Source: Rhizomicrobium sp. (GTDB lineage Bacteria; Pseudomonadota; Alphaproteobacteria; Micropepsales; Micropepsaceae). From it: a stretch of DNA of 45,293 bases. The notes below the pieces were generated by a model, which searched no databases, was not told where the DNA came from, and worked only from the letters and a program-made list of their open reading frames with translations. The DNA lies in NCBI GenBank assembly GCA_031291635.1, contig JARLIR010000139.1, forward strand, positions 1 to 45,293, written 5' to 3'. Shown piece after piece: positions 18,140-26,808 of the stretch; position 1 is the stretch's first letter, and every line of letters starts with the position of its first letter. A program made the translations under genes and the position numbers.

Positions 18140-19795
18140 ATGGGTCGGACGAATCGCGCTGCTATGGCGGCGGTGGCTTTTGTTTGTATTGGCCTTTCAC
18201 TGACGGGCTGTAAGCAACACCAGTCCGCGCTGGTCAAGGAAACATCCATCCCCACAGTGGTCCAGAAGAACGGCCATTATGCTTTGATGGTCGATGGTGC
18301 GCCCTTTTTGATGCTGGGCGTCCAGGCCAACAATTCCTCCAACTACCCCTCCGCGCTGCCGCAAGTCTGGCCGGCGCTGGATCAGATTGGCGCCAACACC
18401 CTCGAAATCCCGGTGGCCTGGGAGCAGGTCGAGCCCCAGGAAGGTCAGTTCGATTTTTCCTGGCTCGATACGCTGCTCAGCCAAGCGCGCCAGCATGACA
18501 AGCGGCTCGTGCTCTTGTGGTTCGGCGCCTACAAAAACACCGGCCCCTCTTATGCGCCGCAATGGGTGCAAACCAACAAGGCACGCTTTCCCAAGCTCAT
18601 CAATGCGCAAGGCAAGCCGCTGGGTGTGCTGTCGCCGCACAGTCCGGCGCTGCTGGAGGCCGATAAGACGGCCTTCGTCGCTTTCATGACGCATCTGAAA
18701 GCCGCCGATCCAGAGCGCACCGTCATCCTGGTGCAAGTGGAGAATGAAGTCGGCACCTACAAATCTGTGCGCGATTATTCTCCTGAAGCGCAGAAACTTT
18801 TTGATGGCCCGGTTCCGGATATGCTGGCAAAGGGCCTCGGCAAAGCGCCGGGCACGTGGAAAGTTGTTTTCGGCAAAGATGCCGACGAATCCTTCCACGC
18901 TTGGTCCTTTGCCCATTACGTTGAAGAGGTGGCCAAGGTGGGCAAGGCGGTTTATCCGCTGCCGATGTACGTCAATGTGGCCTTGCGCGATCCCAACAAG
19001 GAGCAAGATCCGCTCACCTATGCGAGCGGCGGACCGACTTGGAATGTGCTGGATATCTACCACCTCACTGCGCCGTCGATCTTTACTGCGGCGCCGGATA
19101 TCTATGGTCATGACTATGTCGGCAATAGCGGTCAGATTCGCCAATACACACGGCCCAATAATCCTCTGATGGTAGTCGAGATCGGTTCGTCAACGGATCT
19201 CGCGCGCTATTTCTATGCCGTGCTGGGCAATGGCGGGCTGGGTTTTGCTCCCTTCGGTTTGGATTTGACCGGCTATTCCAACTATCCCTTGGGCGCCAAA
19301 ACGGTCGATGCCCCCGCGCTGGAAATTTTCGCACGCAATTTCAAACTGGTCAGTCCGTTGATGCGCGAATGGGCCAAGCTGGCCTATGAGTCGAAGGTCT
19401 ACGGCGTGGCCGAACCTGACGATCATTCTGCCCAAACTATCGCACTGGGCAAATGGCAGGCCAAAATCCAGTATCAGCAATGGCAATTTGGTCTGCCGGA
19501 ATGGAATCTGATCAAAGACAAGAACGATATTCCGGAAGGAACCGCTTCTCCTAGTGGTGGCGTGTCCATCGCCCAATTGGGGCCGGATGAGTATTTGGTG
19601 ATCGGCTACCATGCCCGTGCCACCTTTGCTCTCAGCGACGCCGCTAGCAAAGAGATGGTCTATCAACATGTCGAAGAAGGCCATTACAAAGACGGCAAAT
19701 GGATCATGGACCGTGTCTGGAACGGCGACGAGATCGATTACGGCCTGAATTTCACCCAGCCGCGTGTGCTGCGGGTGAAGCTGACCGCCTACTGA
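18140..19795 (+). CDS. GH35 beta-galactosidase lipoprotein (Bgl35A-like)
   Basis: A 551-residue GH35 enzyme. ATG at 18140 was chosen because GGAGG lies five bases upstream and a lipoprotein signal follows (CIGLSLTGC, lipobox LTGC), so the protein is probably anchored in a membrane facing the periplasm or the surface. The catalytic barrel carries LVQVENEVG with the probable acid/base Glu203 and LMVVEIGSS with the probable nucleophile Glu347. Its length and DUF5597-like C-terminus resemble the Cellvibrio xyloglucan beta-galactosidase Bgl35A rather than large GH35 enzymes. The reaction is removal of beta-1,2-galactose from xyloglucan side chains. GH31-2 follows 55 bases downstream on the same strand, so the two form a likely operon. 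Confidence 0.92.
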   Translation: MGRTNRAAMAAVAFVCIGLSLTGCKQHQSALVKETSIPTVVQKNGHYALMVDGAPFLMLGVQANNSSNYPSALPQVWPALDQIGANTLEIPVAWEQVEPQEGQFDFSWLDTLLSQARQHDKRLVLLWFGAYKNTGPSYAPQWVQTNKARFPKLINAQGKPLGVLSPHSPALLEADKTAFVAFMTHLKAADPERTVILVQVENEVGTYKSVRDYSPEAQKLFDGPVPDMLAKGLGKAPGTWKVVFGKDADESFHAWSFAHYVEEVAKVGKAVYPLPMYVNVALRDPNKEQDPLTYASGGPTWNVLDIYHLTAPSIFTAAPDIYGHDYVGNSGQIRQYTRPNNPLMVVEIGSSTDLARYFYAVLGNGGLGFAPFGLDLTGYSNYPLGAKTVDAPALEIFARNFKLVSPLMREWAKLAYESKVYGVAEPDDHSAQTIALGKWQAKIQYQQWQFGLPEWNLIKDKNDIPEGTASPSGGVSIAQLGPDEYLVIGYHARATFALSDAASKEMVYQHVEEGHYKDGKWIMDRVWNGDEIDYGLNFTQPRVLRVKLTAY

Positions 19796-19850
19796 TACCC
19801 AGTTTTTCAGAACGAGCGCGATAAGCGCCGAACATCCGGAAACCAACGCG

Positions 19851-22769
19851 ATGCGTACCAAGACAATTTTGATGATGGCCGCCGCTGTCGCCGCGCTCAG
19901 CGTGACGGGCGCCTGCTCGTCCGAGCACAGCCTTTTCTCAAAGCCGAAAGCCGAAGCTCCGGTGGCGCTCACCTGGCAGAAGACAGAGACCGGCGTTGTG
20001 GTCACGCCGACTGCTGGCGAAGCCAAAAAAGTCCGCTTGGACGTGATGACAGAGAGCATCATTCACGTCACTGCCGCGGCCAGCGCGACGGTCGCGCCCG
20101 GGCAAAGTCTGATCGTTCGCGCCGCGCCCAAAGCGGTGCCTTTCGAGGTTTCGGCAACCGGTGACGTGCTGACGTTGAAGACTGCAAAGGTTTCGGCGGA
20201 AGTTTCGCTTCAAACCGGCAAAGTCTCGTTCCGCGATGCCAGTGGCAAGCTCGTGCTCGCCGGTCATGATGGCGGCCAATTCACCCCGGTGAAGATCGAC
20301 GGCAAGGATTTCTTCGCCGTGCGCCAGGAATTCAATCGCGGCACCGATGAAGGCTTTTATGGCCTTGGACAACATCAGAACGGTCAGATGAATTACAATG
20401 GCGAGGACGTGATCCTGGCGCAGCACAATATGGATGTGGCTGTGCCGCTGGTGGTCTCGACCAAGAATTACGGCGTCTTGTGGGATAACTATTCCATCAC
20501 CCGTTTCGGTTATCCCGCCGAGTACCCCACACTGTCCGCCCAGCTCACGCTTTATGATGCGAAGGGCAACAAGGGCGGCCTCACGGCGCGCTATGCCGAC
20601 AAGGGCAAGCTGCTCGCCGAGCGTGTCGAAGCCGATCCCAATTATCAGTTCATCGAAGACACGAAGAACTTCCCCGCTGAAGTCGCCAACCCTGAGCACA
20701 AGAAAGTGCCCTTTGGCGAGCCGGTTCCCACCTCGAAGACGTTGGTCGTTACTTATGACGGGGCGCTCGAGAGCCAAAAGACCGGCGTGCACAAGATGCG
20801 CGTCTTCGTCAGCGGCTATTTCAAGCTTTGGTTGGATGGCAAGCTGGTGATGGATAGCTGGCGTCAGGGCTGGCAGGGCTGGTATCGCAACATCGATGTG
20901 CCGATGGTCGCGGGCCAGAAAGTCACCTTCAAGGCCGAGTGGAAGAACGAAGGCAGCGCCTATTTGCGCTTCCTGCATCTCGACCCTTTGTCGCAAGATG
21001 AGCGCCACGAGCTGTCGCTGCATTCCGATGTCGCCAAGGCCATCGACTATTACTACATTGGCGGCAGCAACTTGGATGACGTTATTGCAGGTTATCGCCA
21101 CCTTACCGGCACCGCGCCGCTGATGCCGGAATGGTCGTATGGTTTCTGGCAGAGCCGCCAGCGTTACGAAAACCAAGACCAGCTGGTCGGGGTCTTCCAG
21201 AAATATCGCGCGCTCAAGCTGCCGATCGACGCTATCGTGCAGGATTGGCGCTATTGGAAAGACCCCGAATGGGGCAGCCACGATTTCGATGCTACGCGCT
21301 TTCCCAAGCCGCAAAAAATGTTCGACGACATCCACAGTCTGCACGGCAAGCTGATGATCGTCATTTGGCCGAAATTCGATGTCGGCAATGCCAATTTCAA
21401 GGAATTCGACGACAAAGGTCTGATGTACCGCTATCCGGTCGATCAGGGCTTTCTCGATTTCGTGGCGCCCGGCTATGTCAGCTCCAATTACGACGCCTAC
21501 TCGCAAGAGGCGCGCGACATCTATTGGAAGCAGATCCAGCCCAAGCTCGATGTCTTGGGACCGGATGCGTGGTGGATGGACAATGACGAGCCGGACATCC
21601 ACTCCAATCTCAGCATTCCCGAACAGATCAAAATGCGCGGCCCGACCGTTGCGGGGCCTGGGGCAGAGTTCTACAACTCCTATCCCTTGATGCATGTCTG
21701 TGGCTTCTATGATCATTGGCAGGCCGCCCATCCCGACAGCCGCACTTTTATCCTGACGCGTTCCGGCTTTGCTGGTTTGCAACGTTGCTCGGCGGCGGTG
21801 TGGAGCGGTGACATCGCTTCGCGCTGGAGCGATATGAAAGAGCAGATTTCCGCAGGCGTGAATTTCGGGCTCTCTGGTGTTCCGAATTGGACCTTCGACA
21901 TTGGTGGTTACACCATGGAGGACCGCTATTCGGTCAAGCCTAACAAAGCCGACAAGGCTGAGTGGACCGAACTTTACACCCGTTGGTTTGAATTTGGCGC
22001 CTTCGTGCCGGTCTTCCGCAGTCACGGCGAGCTGGTGCATCGCGAGACCTTTGAGGTTGCCAAGCCCGGCACGCCGATCTTCAATATTTTGGCCAGCTAC
22101 GAGCGTCTGCGTTACCGCTTATTGCCCTACATCTATGCGATTGCCTCCGACACCTATCACCGCGCCGGTACCATGATGCGCGGTCTGGTGATGGACTTCC
22201 CGAATGATCTCAAGGCCCGTAACATCGCCGATGAGTACATGTTCGGTCCGTCGTTCCTGGTGGCGCCGATCACGGAATACAAAGCGCGGTCCCGGGAGGT
22301 TTATCTGCCGGCGGGAACGCGCTGGTATGATTTCCACACGGGAGAAGCCTTCAACGGCGGCCAGAGCATCGTCACGAAAGCGCCGCTAGAGACCATTCCG
22401 CTCTTTGTCAAGGAAGGCGCCATTGTGCCGATTGGCGCGGCGGTTCAGTACACGGATGAAAAGCCGGGCGCGCCGCTGACCCTTCTGGTCTACGCGGGCA
22501 AGGACGGTCACTTCGACCTCTATGAAGACGATGGTAAGAGCCTTGGCTATCAGCGCGGCGCCTTCGCCCGCATCCCGCTGCAATGGTCTGAAAGCACAGG
22601 CACACTCACCATCGGTGCACGCACGGGATCCTTCCCAGGCATGGTGGCGCGCCGTGTCATCACTATCCGCTGGATTTCGGGTGTGACGAAAAATGCGGCC
22701 AACTTCGAAGCCAAAGCCGATGCAACCGTGACCTACGACGGTGCATTGATCGCGGTGAAGCGCCCGTAA
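19851..22769 (+). CDS. GH31 alpha-xylosidase 2 with PA14 domain in the N-terminal region (Xyl31A-like)
   Basis: A 972-residue enzyme with an export signal ending in SVTGACSS, possibly a lipoprotein although the lipobox is imperfect. The N-terminal sandwich contains EGFYGLGQHQNGQ and is interrupted by a PA14-like domain at about residues 290-382 (LVVTYDGALESQKTG to LRFLHLDP). This is the layout known from the Cellvibrio xyloglucan alpha-xylosidase Xyl31A. The probable nucleophile is Asp577 in DAWWMDNDEPD and the acid/base is Asp654 in VWSGDIASRW. It would release xylose from the non-reducing end of xyloglucan oligosaccharides after GH95 and GH35 have trimmed the side chain. It is the second gene of the GH35-GH31 pair, and a long hairpin follows its stop. 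Confidence 0.95.
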   Translation: MRTKTILMMAAAVAALSVTGACSSEHSLFSKPKAEAPVALTWQKTETGVVVTPTAGEAKKVRLDVMTESIIHVTAAASATVAPGQSLIVRAAPKAVPFEVSATGDVLTLKTAKVSAEVSLQTGKVSFRDASGKLVLAGHDGGQFTPVKIDGKDFFAVRQEFNRGTDEGFYGLGQHQNGQMNYNGEDVILAQHNMDVAVPLVVSTKNYGVLWDNYSITRFGYPAEYPTLSAQLTLYDAKGNKGGLTARYADKGKLLAERVEADPNYQFIEDTKNFPAEVANPEHKKVPFGEPVPTSKTLVVTYDGALESQKTGVHKMRVFVSGYFKLWLDGKLVMDSWRQGWQGWYRNIDVPMVAGQKVTFKAEWKNEGSAYLRFLHLDPLSQDERHELSLHSDVAKAIDYYYIGGSNLDDVIAGYRHLTGTAPLMPEWSYGFWQSRQRYENQDQLVGVFQKYRALKLPIDAIVQDWRYWKDPEWGSHDFDATRFPKPQKMFDDIHSLHGKLMIVIWPKFDVGNANFKEFDDKGLMYRYPVDQGFLDFVAPGYVSSNYDAYSQEARDIYWKQIQPKLDVLGPDAWWMDNDEPDIHSNLSIPEQIKMRGPTVAGPGAEFYNSYPLMHVCGFYDHWQAAHPDSRTFILTRSGFAGLQRCSAAVWSGDIASRWSDMKEQISAGVNFGLSGVPNWTFDIGGYTMEDRYSVKPNKADKAEWTELYTRWFEFGAFVPVFRSHGELVHRETFEVAKPGTPIFNILASYERLRYRLLPYIYAIASDTYHRAGTMMRGLVMDFPNDLKARNIADEYMFGPSFLVAPITEYKARSREVYLPAGTRWYDFHTGEAFNGGQSIVTKAPLETIPLFVKEGAIVPIGAAVQYTDEKPGAPLTLLVYAGKDGHFDLYEDDGKSLGYQRGAFARIPLQWSESTGTLTIGARTGSFPGMVARRVITIRWISGVTKNAANFEAKADATVTYDGALIAVKRP

Positions 22770-22782
22770 CGCGCGCTGTTAC

Positions 22783-22817
22783 AACTGTCATTCCCGGCCG
22801 ACCCGGGGATGACAGTT
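22783..22817. repeat. Long palindromic intergenic hairpin between convergent genes
   Basis: AACTGTCATTCCCGG and CCGGGGATGACAGTT form a 15-bp stem with one T-G pair and a 5-base loop. It lies 13 bases after the GH31-2 stop and 17 bases before the GntR1 stop, and could end transcription from either side although no long T run follows. The CATYCCCGG-CCGGGGATG core resembles a dispersed palindrome familiar from many alphaproteobacterial genomes. Confidence 0.7.
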
Positions 22818-22833
22818 TGAACGGAAGCGATGC

Positions 22834-23661
22834 TTATTCGGCGGGAAGTCTGTTGGCGGCGGCGTGGCTGCCCAGCAGGGGCGGACGCTCTGCATTGGCC
22901 TGGGCCGTAGCAATCAGATCGAGCGCTTCCTCGATCATCACGCGCATGGCGGCGCTGGCGGCGTCGGCGTCGCCGAGAACGATAGCATCAGCGACCTTTT
23001 TGTGATCGGCGACACTGGCCTGGCGGACACCTTTTAGGTGATTGGTCATGCGGATCGAAATGCGCAACGCCGTATCGATCATATCGCAGAGTTGTTCGTA
23101 GAAGCGGTTTCCGCTCGCCTTCATGATCGCCACATGGAAAGCGATGTCCGACGTCAGCGGGTCATCTTCGCCGTGTTCGGCGGCGCTCATCCGGCCCAGC
23201 GCATGCATAATGGCCGCAATATGATTGCGCCCCGCATAGCGCGCAGCCAGGCCCGCAGCGAAGGGTTCAACGGCCATGCGCACTTGGGTGAATTCGATCA
23301 GCAGTGCATAGGAAAGTTTGCGCTCCAACAGCCAGCGCAGCACATCGGGATCGAAGAAATTCCAGTTTTTCTCTGGTTGAACCCAAGTGCCGTGGCGCGG
23401 TCTGGCGCTCAGCAGGCCCTTGGCTGTCAGCATCTTCACCGCTTCACGCAGAACCGCGCGGCTGACGCCATACTTTTCGCAAAGCGACGCTTCAATGGGA
23501 AAGGGGTTTGCTTCCGAATAGTGCTCGGTCACGATGGCAATGCCCAAATCTTCCATGATGCGGAAGGTCAGGTTGGAACCCGCCATGCCGCCGATCGCGG
23601 TCGAATAGCCTTGCCCCAAATTGCGATTGTCTGCCGTTGCTCTACGCATTGCTGTGCCCAT
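22834..23661 (-). CDS. GntR-family regulator 1 (FadR subfamily, FCD domain)
   Basis: A 275-residue regulator. An N-terminal winged helix (FPIEASLCEKYGVSRAVLR, LREAVKMLTAKGLLSARPR) is followed by an FCD effector domain at about residues 110-250 with the usual metal-site histidines (DIAFHVAIMKASGN, ADHKKVADAI). It is closely related to GntR2 at 31253; both share PDVLRWLLERK and long identical stretches around the winged helix. Such proteins respond to sugar acids, sugars or their catabolites and usually repress. The first 25 residues have no counterpart in GntR2, so an internal start at 23586 (MAGSNLTFRI) is possible; neither start has a clear ribosome site. A LacI-type site lies about 60 bases upstream. 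Confidence 0.92.
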   Translation of the reverse strand: MGTAMRRATADNRNLGQGYSTAIGGMAGSNLTFRIMEDLGIAIVTEHYSEANPFPIEASLCEKYGVSRAVLREAVKMLTAKGLLSARPRHGTWVQPEKNWNFFDPDVLRWLLERKLSYALLIEFTQVRMAVEPFAAGLAARYAGRNHIAAIMHALGRMSAAEHGEDDPLTSDIAFHVAIMKASGNRFYEQLCDMIDTALRISIRMTNHLKGVRQASVADHKKVADAIVLGDADAASAAMRVMIEEALDLIATAQANAERPPLLGSHAAANRLPAE

Positions 23662-23721
23662 GCCGTGGTTTGATCACCAACTCCCCCGCGGTCAGCGCCA
23701 CCGACCGCAACACGAACGTGC

Positions 23722-23735
23722 TGTTAACGCTACCA
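23722..23735. promoter_or_regulatory. LacI-type operator candidate upstream of GntR1
   Basis: TGTTAACGCTACCA is close to the familiar LacI-family consensus TGTTAGCGCTAACA. Its position, about 60 bases before the GntR1 start, would place GntR1 under the same trans-acting regulator as receptor 2 and the cysteine-repeat gene. Confidence 0.5.
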
Positions 23736-23792
23736 CAACAAAGACTTACGGTGCAAGGACGAGTGCGGGCCAAGCCGCACTCTGCGCCGATG

Positions 23793-24815
23793 TCACTTGT
23801 TGCCGGGAAGGGCACAAACCACTCCTTTTTTCCCGGCTGTCTTGCAGTCGGTTGTTTCGAACGGCGCCACAGTAGTACCCGCTAGCGGAATATAGGCGAC
23901 GAGGCCCTTGGGATGCTCGCTGCACTGAAACTCGACTACATAGCGCTTCTTGGCGTTTTCCTGGCCAATCACCCGAGTCGTCTGGTCGCTGGCATCGCAT
24001 GATACCTTTTGCACGGCCAGCGTATCGCGGAAGGTTTTCAAGGTCACGGGCATTGCGCCGTTGTCAGACAGTTTGCACTGTAGGCCGCGGCTGGCGGATT
24101 GGTTACAAGTCTCAACCCGCACCGGGGCGGAGGCGCCCGGCAAAGCCACAATCATCATGTATCCCTTGCCGTCGAGGCAGGCGACTTCGTCAAATTCCGT
24201 GTGGCTGGCGGCGCTTTGGCCCACCCAACGATAATCGCGCAGGGCACAACTGATGCCCGCCGCGGTCAGCATTTTGCTGGCCATCATCCGCATATCGGCA
24301 TTGGCGGGCAGTTGGCACACGGCGCCCGGTTTGCGGCCGGCGGCAACGTCCGCTAGACGTGTCGCATCGGCGGCAAAGCAGGAAAAGCCATAGGGCTTAA
24401 GGGGTTCGCGCGAAATCAGGTAGTAGCCCATGCCATTGCTACAGGCGGCTTCATAAGTCTTGGTATCAATCGCTTTCCCATCCACGGTGTCGGGACCTTG
24501 CGCCACCAGCATGGCATCGGCGACTTCGCACGACAGCGGCATGGTCTTGGTCAGCGCACTGGCAGTGGCTTTGTCTTCGGTCAAGATGTCTGCGAGCGTC
24601 TTGCCCTTGGCCTTGTCTTCCTTGGTGAGGCGCTTGGCCTTATCGGCATAATCGGCCAGCTGGTTGGACTGGTCCTGGCTCATTAAATCGCGGGTCCGGC
24701 TGATGCTGCCACCATTGGTGACACCGGCAGCGGCCGCGGCGGTCTGGGCCGCGCCCGGCGCACAGACCATGATGGCGCCCATCAGTGCGGCGCCAATGAT
24801 TATCGTTTTTCGCAT
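23793..24815 (-). CDS. Exported protein with three four-cysteine repeats, function unknown
   Basis: A 340-residue protein I do not recognise. ATG at 24815 was chosen because GGGAGGAAAG sits directly upstream and MRKTIIIGAALMGAIMVC starts a Sec signal peptide (cleavage near GAAQT). Residues 40-90 are charged and probably helical. From about residue 94 three repeats follow, each with four cysteines: C1 at the start, C2 in a [A/Q]C segment often continuing xGxGY (ACSNGMGYY, ACLDGKGYM, QCSEHPKGL), then C3 and C4 near the end (ETCNQSASRGLQC, TDCKTAGKKGVVC). The repeats suggest disulfide-stabilised modules in the periplasm or outside the cell. The gene lies between GntR1 and the symporter and its promoter carries both locus motifs, so it is probably co-regulated with sugar use. 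A binding or scaffold role is only a guess. Confidence 0.85.
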   Translation of the reverse strand: MRKTIIIGAALMGAIMVCAPGAAQTAAAAAGVTNGGSISRTRDLMSQDQSNQLADYADKAKRLTKEDKAKGKTLADILTEDKATASALTKTMPLSCEVADAMLVAQGPDTVDGKAIDTKTYEAACSNGMGYYLISREPLKPYGFSCFAADATRLADVAAGRKPGAVCQLPANADMRMMASKMLTAAGISCALRDYRWVGQSAASHTEFDEVACLDGKGYMMIVALPGASAPVRVETCNQSASRGLQCKLSDNGAMPVTLKTFRDTLAVQKVSCDASDQTTRVIGQENAKKRYVVEFQCSEHPKGLVAYIPLAGTTVAPFETTDCKTAGKKGVVCALPGNK

Positions 24816-24845
24816 CTTTCCTCCCACAGCCCCTGCCGGCAAAAT

Positions 24846-24876
24846 AATTTATATGACAATAACGGTAAGCGCTTTC
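24846..24876. promoter_or_regulatory. Adjacent AT-rich and LacI-type motifs upstream of the cysteine-repeat gene
   Basis: AATTTATATGACAAT at 24846-24860 matches the locus motif, and GGTAAGCGCTTTC at 24864-24876 is a LacI-type element three bases away. On the minus strand the LacI-type element lies upstream, roughly where a -35 box would be, and the AT-rich element is about 32 bases before the start codon. Confidence 0.6.
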
Positions 24877-24972
24877 TTTGCCAAGCAGAACGCCTCTCGG
24901 CAGTCCATCCGCTCGCGACAAATTGAAAGCGTCGCACCAATTGCGTGGATCAATTCCAATGATCAAAGACAA

Positions 24973-25003
24973 AGCAAAACGGGCCCGCATCGCTGCGAGC
25001 CCG
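24973..25003 (-). terminator. Rho-independent terminator of the symporter gene
   Basis: On the minus strand CGGGCTCGC/GCGGGCCCG (24995-25003 and 24980-24988) with a 6-base loop is followed by TTTTGCTTTGTC. It lies 30 bases after the symporter stop and separates it from the cysteine-repeat gene. Confidence 0.85.
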
Positions 25004-25033
25004 CCTTGTCTTAAGCGATCAATCGTCGGCCGC

Positions 25034-26668
25034 TTACCACCAGGTCGCGTAGAGCGCGATCAGGATCGCGACGATGGCGCCTGCCGCAATCTTGAAGGCG
25101 GTGGTGGTCGAGTAATCGACATGGGTCACGTCCACCGTCACCGCTTCCGGCTTCGGTTTTTGCAGCAGCGAGGCCACGACGGCGAGTCCTGTGCAGATCA
25201 GGAAGGTGTAGCCCATGCGGTTCATGAAGGGGATATTGCTGAGATAAAGCAGAGCAGAAGAAACACCCGTGTGCGGCGCGACAAACGACAGATGGGCAAT
25301 TCTTTCGCCGAGATAGCAAACGGTTGAAATCAGCACCGAGCCAATAGCCGCCACCAAGGCGCCAGCTTCCGTGGCACGCTTCCAGAACAGACCCAACAGG
25401 AAGATCACCGTGATGCCCGGTGTGAAGAAGCCGGAGAAGTCCTGAATGAACTGGAAGGCTTGGTCGAAGCCGCCGATCAAGGGCTTGGCCACCAGCACTG
25501 CAATGATCAGCGCCACGATGGCGGTGATACGACCGGTGACGACCAAGGTCTTTTCGCTGGCTTTTTTGTTGAAGGTCTTGAACACGTCCATGGTGAAGAT
25601 AGTCGCGATCGAGTTCACCTTGGAACCGAGTGAAGCGATGATAGCCGCAATCAAGGCCGCAAACACGATGCCCAGCAAGCCCGGCGGCAAAAGGGTCATC
25701 AGGGTCGGATAGGCTTGGTCGTTGCGGATACCTGGCGCGATCAGAATCGCTGCGATACCCGGGACCACGACAAGCAGCGGGATTAGCAGCTTCAGAAACG
25801 CTGCCAGCACAATGCCTTTTTGCGCTTCGTGAATGGACTTGGCCGCGAGCCCGCGCTGGATGATGTACTGGTTGAAGCCCCAATAGGAGAGGTTGGCCAC
25901 CCACATGCCGCCGATGATGACGGAAATGCCGGGCAGATCTTTGAAGTGCTGGTTATCGGGGTGAAGGATCATGTGGAAATGATCGTTCGGTACTTTTTGT
26001 AGAATAATCTGGAAGCCATGCAACGCACCGAGTGCGCTGACGTCACCGGAGACATGCGTCAAAGAGATAAACAGGATAACCGTGCCGCCAAGCACCAGCA
26101 TCGTCACTTGCACGATGTCGGTAAGCGCGATGGCTTTTAGGCCGCCATACAAAGCATAGGCGCCGGTGAAGGCGGCCAGGATCAGCAAGCTGTTCTGCTG
26201 CGTCAGGCCGGTCACCGTCGAGAAGGCGGTCGAACCCAGCCACAATATCGAGGTCAGATTGACGAAGACGTACATCAGCAACCAAAGGATCGCCATCACG
26301 AACTGGATGTTCGGCCCATACCGGCGCTTCAAGAACTCCGGCATCGTATAAATTTCGTTCTTCAAGAACACCGGCAGGAAGAACACGCCAACGATCAGAA
26401 GCGTCAGCGCCGCCATCCATTCATAGGATGCAATAGCTAGGCCGATGGCGTAGCCAGATCCCGACATGCCGATAAGCTGCTCCGCCGAAATATTGGCAGC
26501 GATCAGCGATGTGCCGATGGCCCACCACGGCAAAGAGCGGCTGGCCAAGAAGTAGTCTTGGCTATTTTTCTGGTGACCTGCCTTTTCGCGGCTGACGAGC
26601 TGCGCCAGCACGAAAATGAAAAGTGCATAAAGGCAGACCACCGTGATATCGAGCGGTGTCAGGTGCAT
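25034..26668 (-). CDS. SSS-family sodium/galactose-type symporter (vSGLT-like)
   Basis: A 544-residue inner-membrane protein with about 14 hydrophobic segments. It is strikingly close to the Vibrio sodium/galactose transporter: SLIAANISAEQLIGMSGSG with Asn59 and Gln64, ASYEWM with Glu83, and WVANLSYWGFNQYIIQR with the Tyr-Trp gate. Asn59, Gln64 and Glu83 correspond to vSGLT Asn64, Gln69 and Glu88 with one constant offset of five. This supports galactose or glucose uptake driven by sodium. The start at 26668 is supported by GGGGGA nine bases upstream. The aldo/keto reductase gene ends 140 bases upstream on the same strand, and an AT-rich motif between them suggests a separate promoter. Galactose released by GH35 would be a natural substrate. 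Confidence 0.93.
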   Translation of the reverse strand: MHLTPLDITVVCLYALFIFVLAQLVSREKAGHQKNSQDYFLASRSLPWWAIGTSLIAANISAEQLIGMSGSGYAIGLAIASYEWMAALTLLIVGVFFLPVFLKNEIYTMPEFLKRRYGPNIQFVMAILWLLMYVFVNLTSILWLGSTAFSTVTGLTQQNSLLILAAFTGAYALYGGLKAIALTDIVQVTMLVLGGTVILFISLTHVSGDVSALGALHGFQIILQKVPNDHFHMILHPDNQHFKDLPGISVIIGGMWVANLSYWGFNQYIIQRGLAAKSIHEAQKGIVLAAFLKLLIPLLVVVPGIAAILIAPGIRNDQAYPTLMTLLPPGLLGIVFAALIAAIIASLGSKVNSIATIFTMDVFKTFNKKASEKTLVVTGRITAIVALIIAVLVAKPLIGGFDQAFQFIQDFSGFFTPGITVIFLLGLFWKRATEAGALVAAIGSVLISTVCYLGERIAHLSFVAPHTGVSSALLYLSNIPFMNRMGYTFLICTGLAVVASLLQKPKPEAVTVDVTHVDYSTTTAFKIAAGAIVAILIALYATWW

Positions 26669-26732
26669 GAGCTAGTTCCCCCTTTGGGTCAGCTGCGCTG
26701 ACCTCATTCTGATGTGTACGTGAACATCTGCA

Positions 26733-26746
26733 TTTATGTGATAAAA
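26733..26746. promoter_or_regulatory. AT-rich locus motif upstream of the symporter
   Basis: TTTATGTGATAAAA differs by one base from the TTTATATGATAAAA upstream of AKR/galT. It lies 65 bases before the symporter start. Confidence 0.5.
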
Positions 26747-26808
26747 CGCTATCGCCCCTGCCTTTGGTACACAAGCGTGGCAAGGCGTCTTGGCGCCATT
26801 GTCGTCAT

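Noticed and set aside
19938-22040. 700-codon open frame antisense to GH31-2
   Set aside because: A by-product of GC-rich third positions in GH31-2; the sense strand carries all catalytic motifs.
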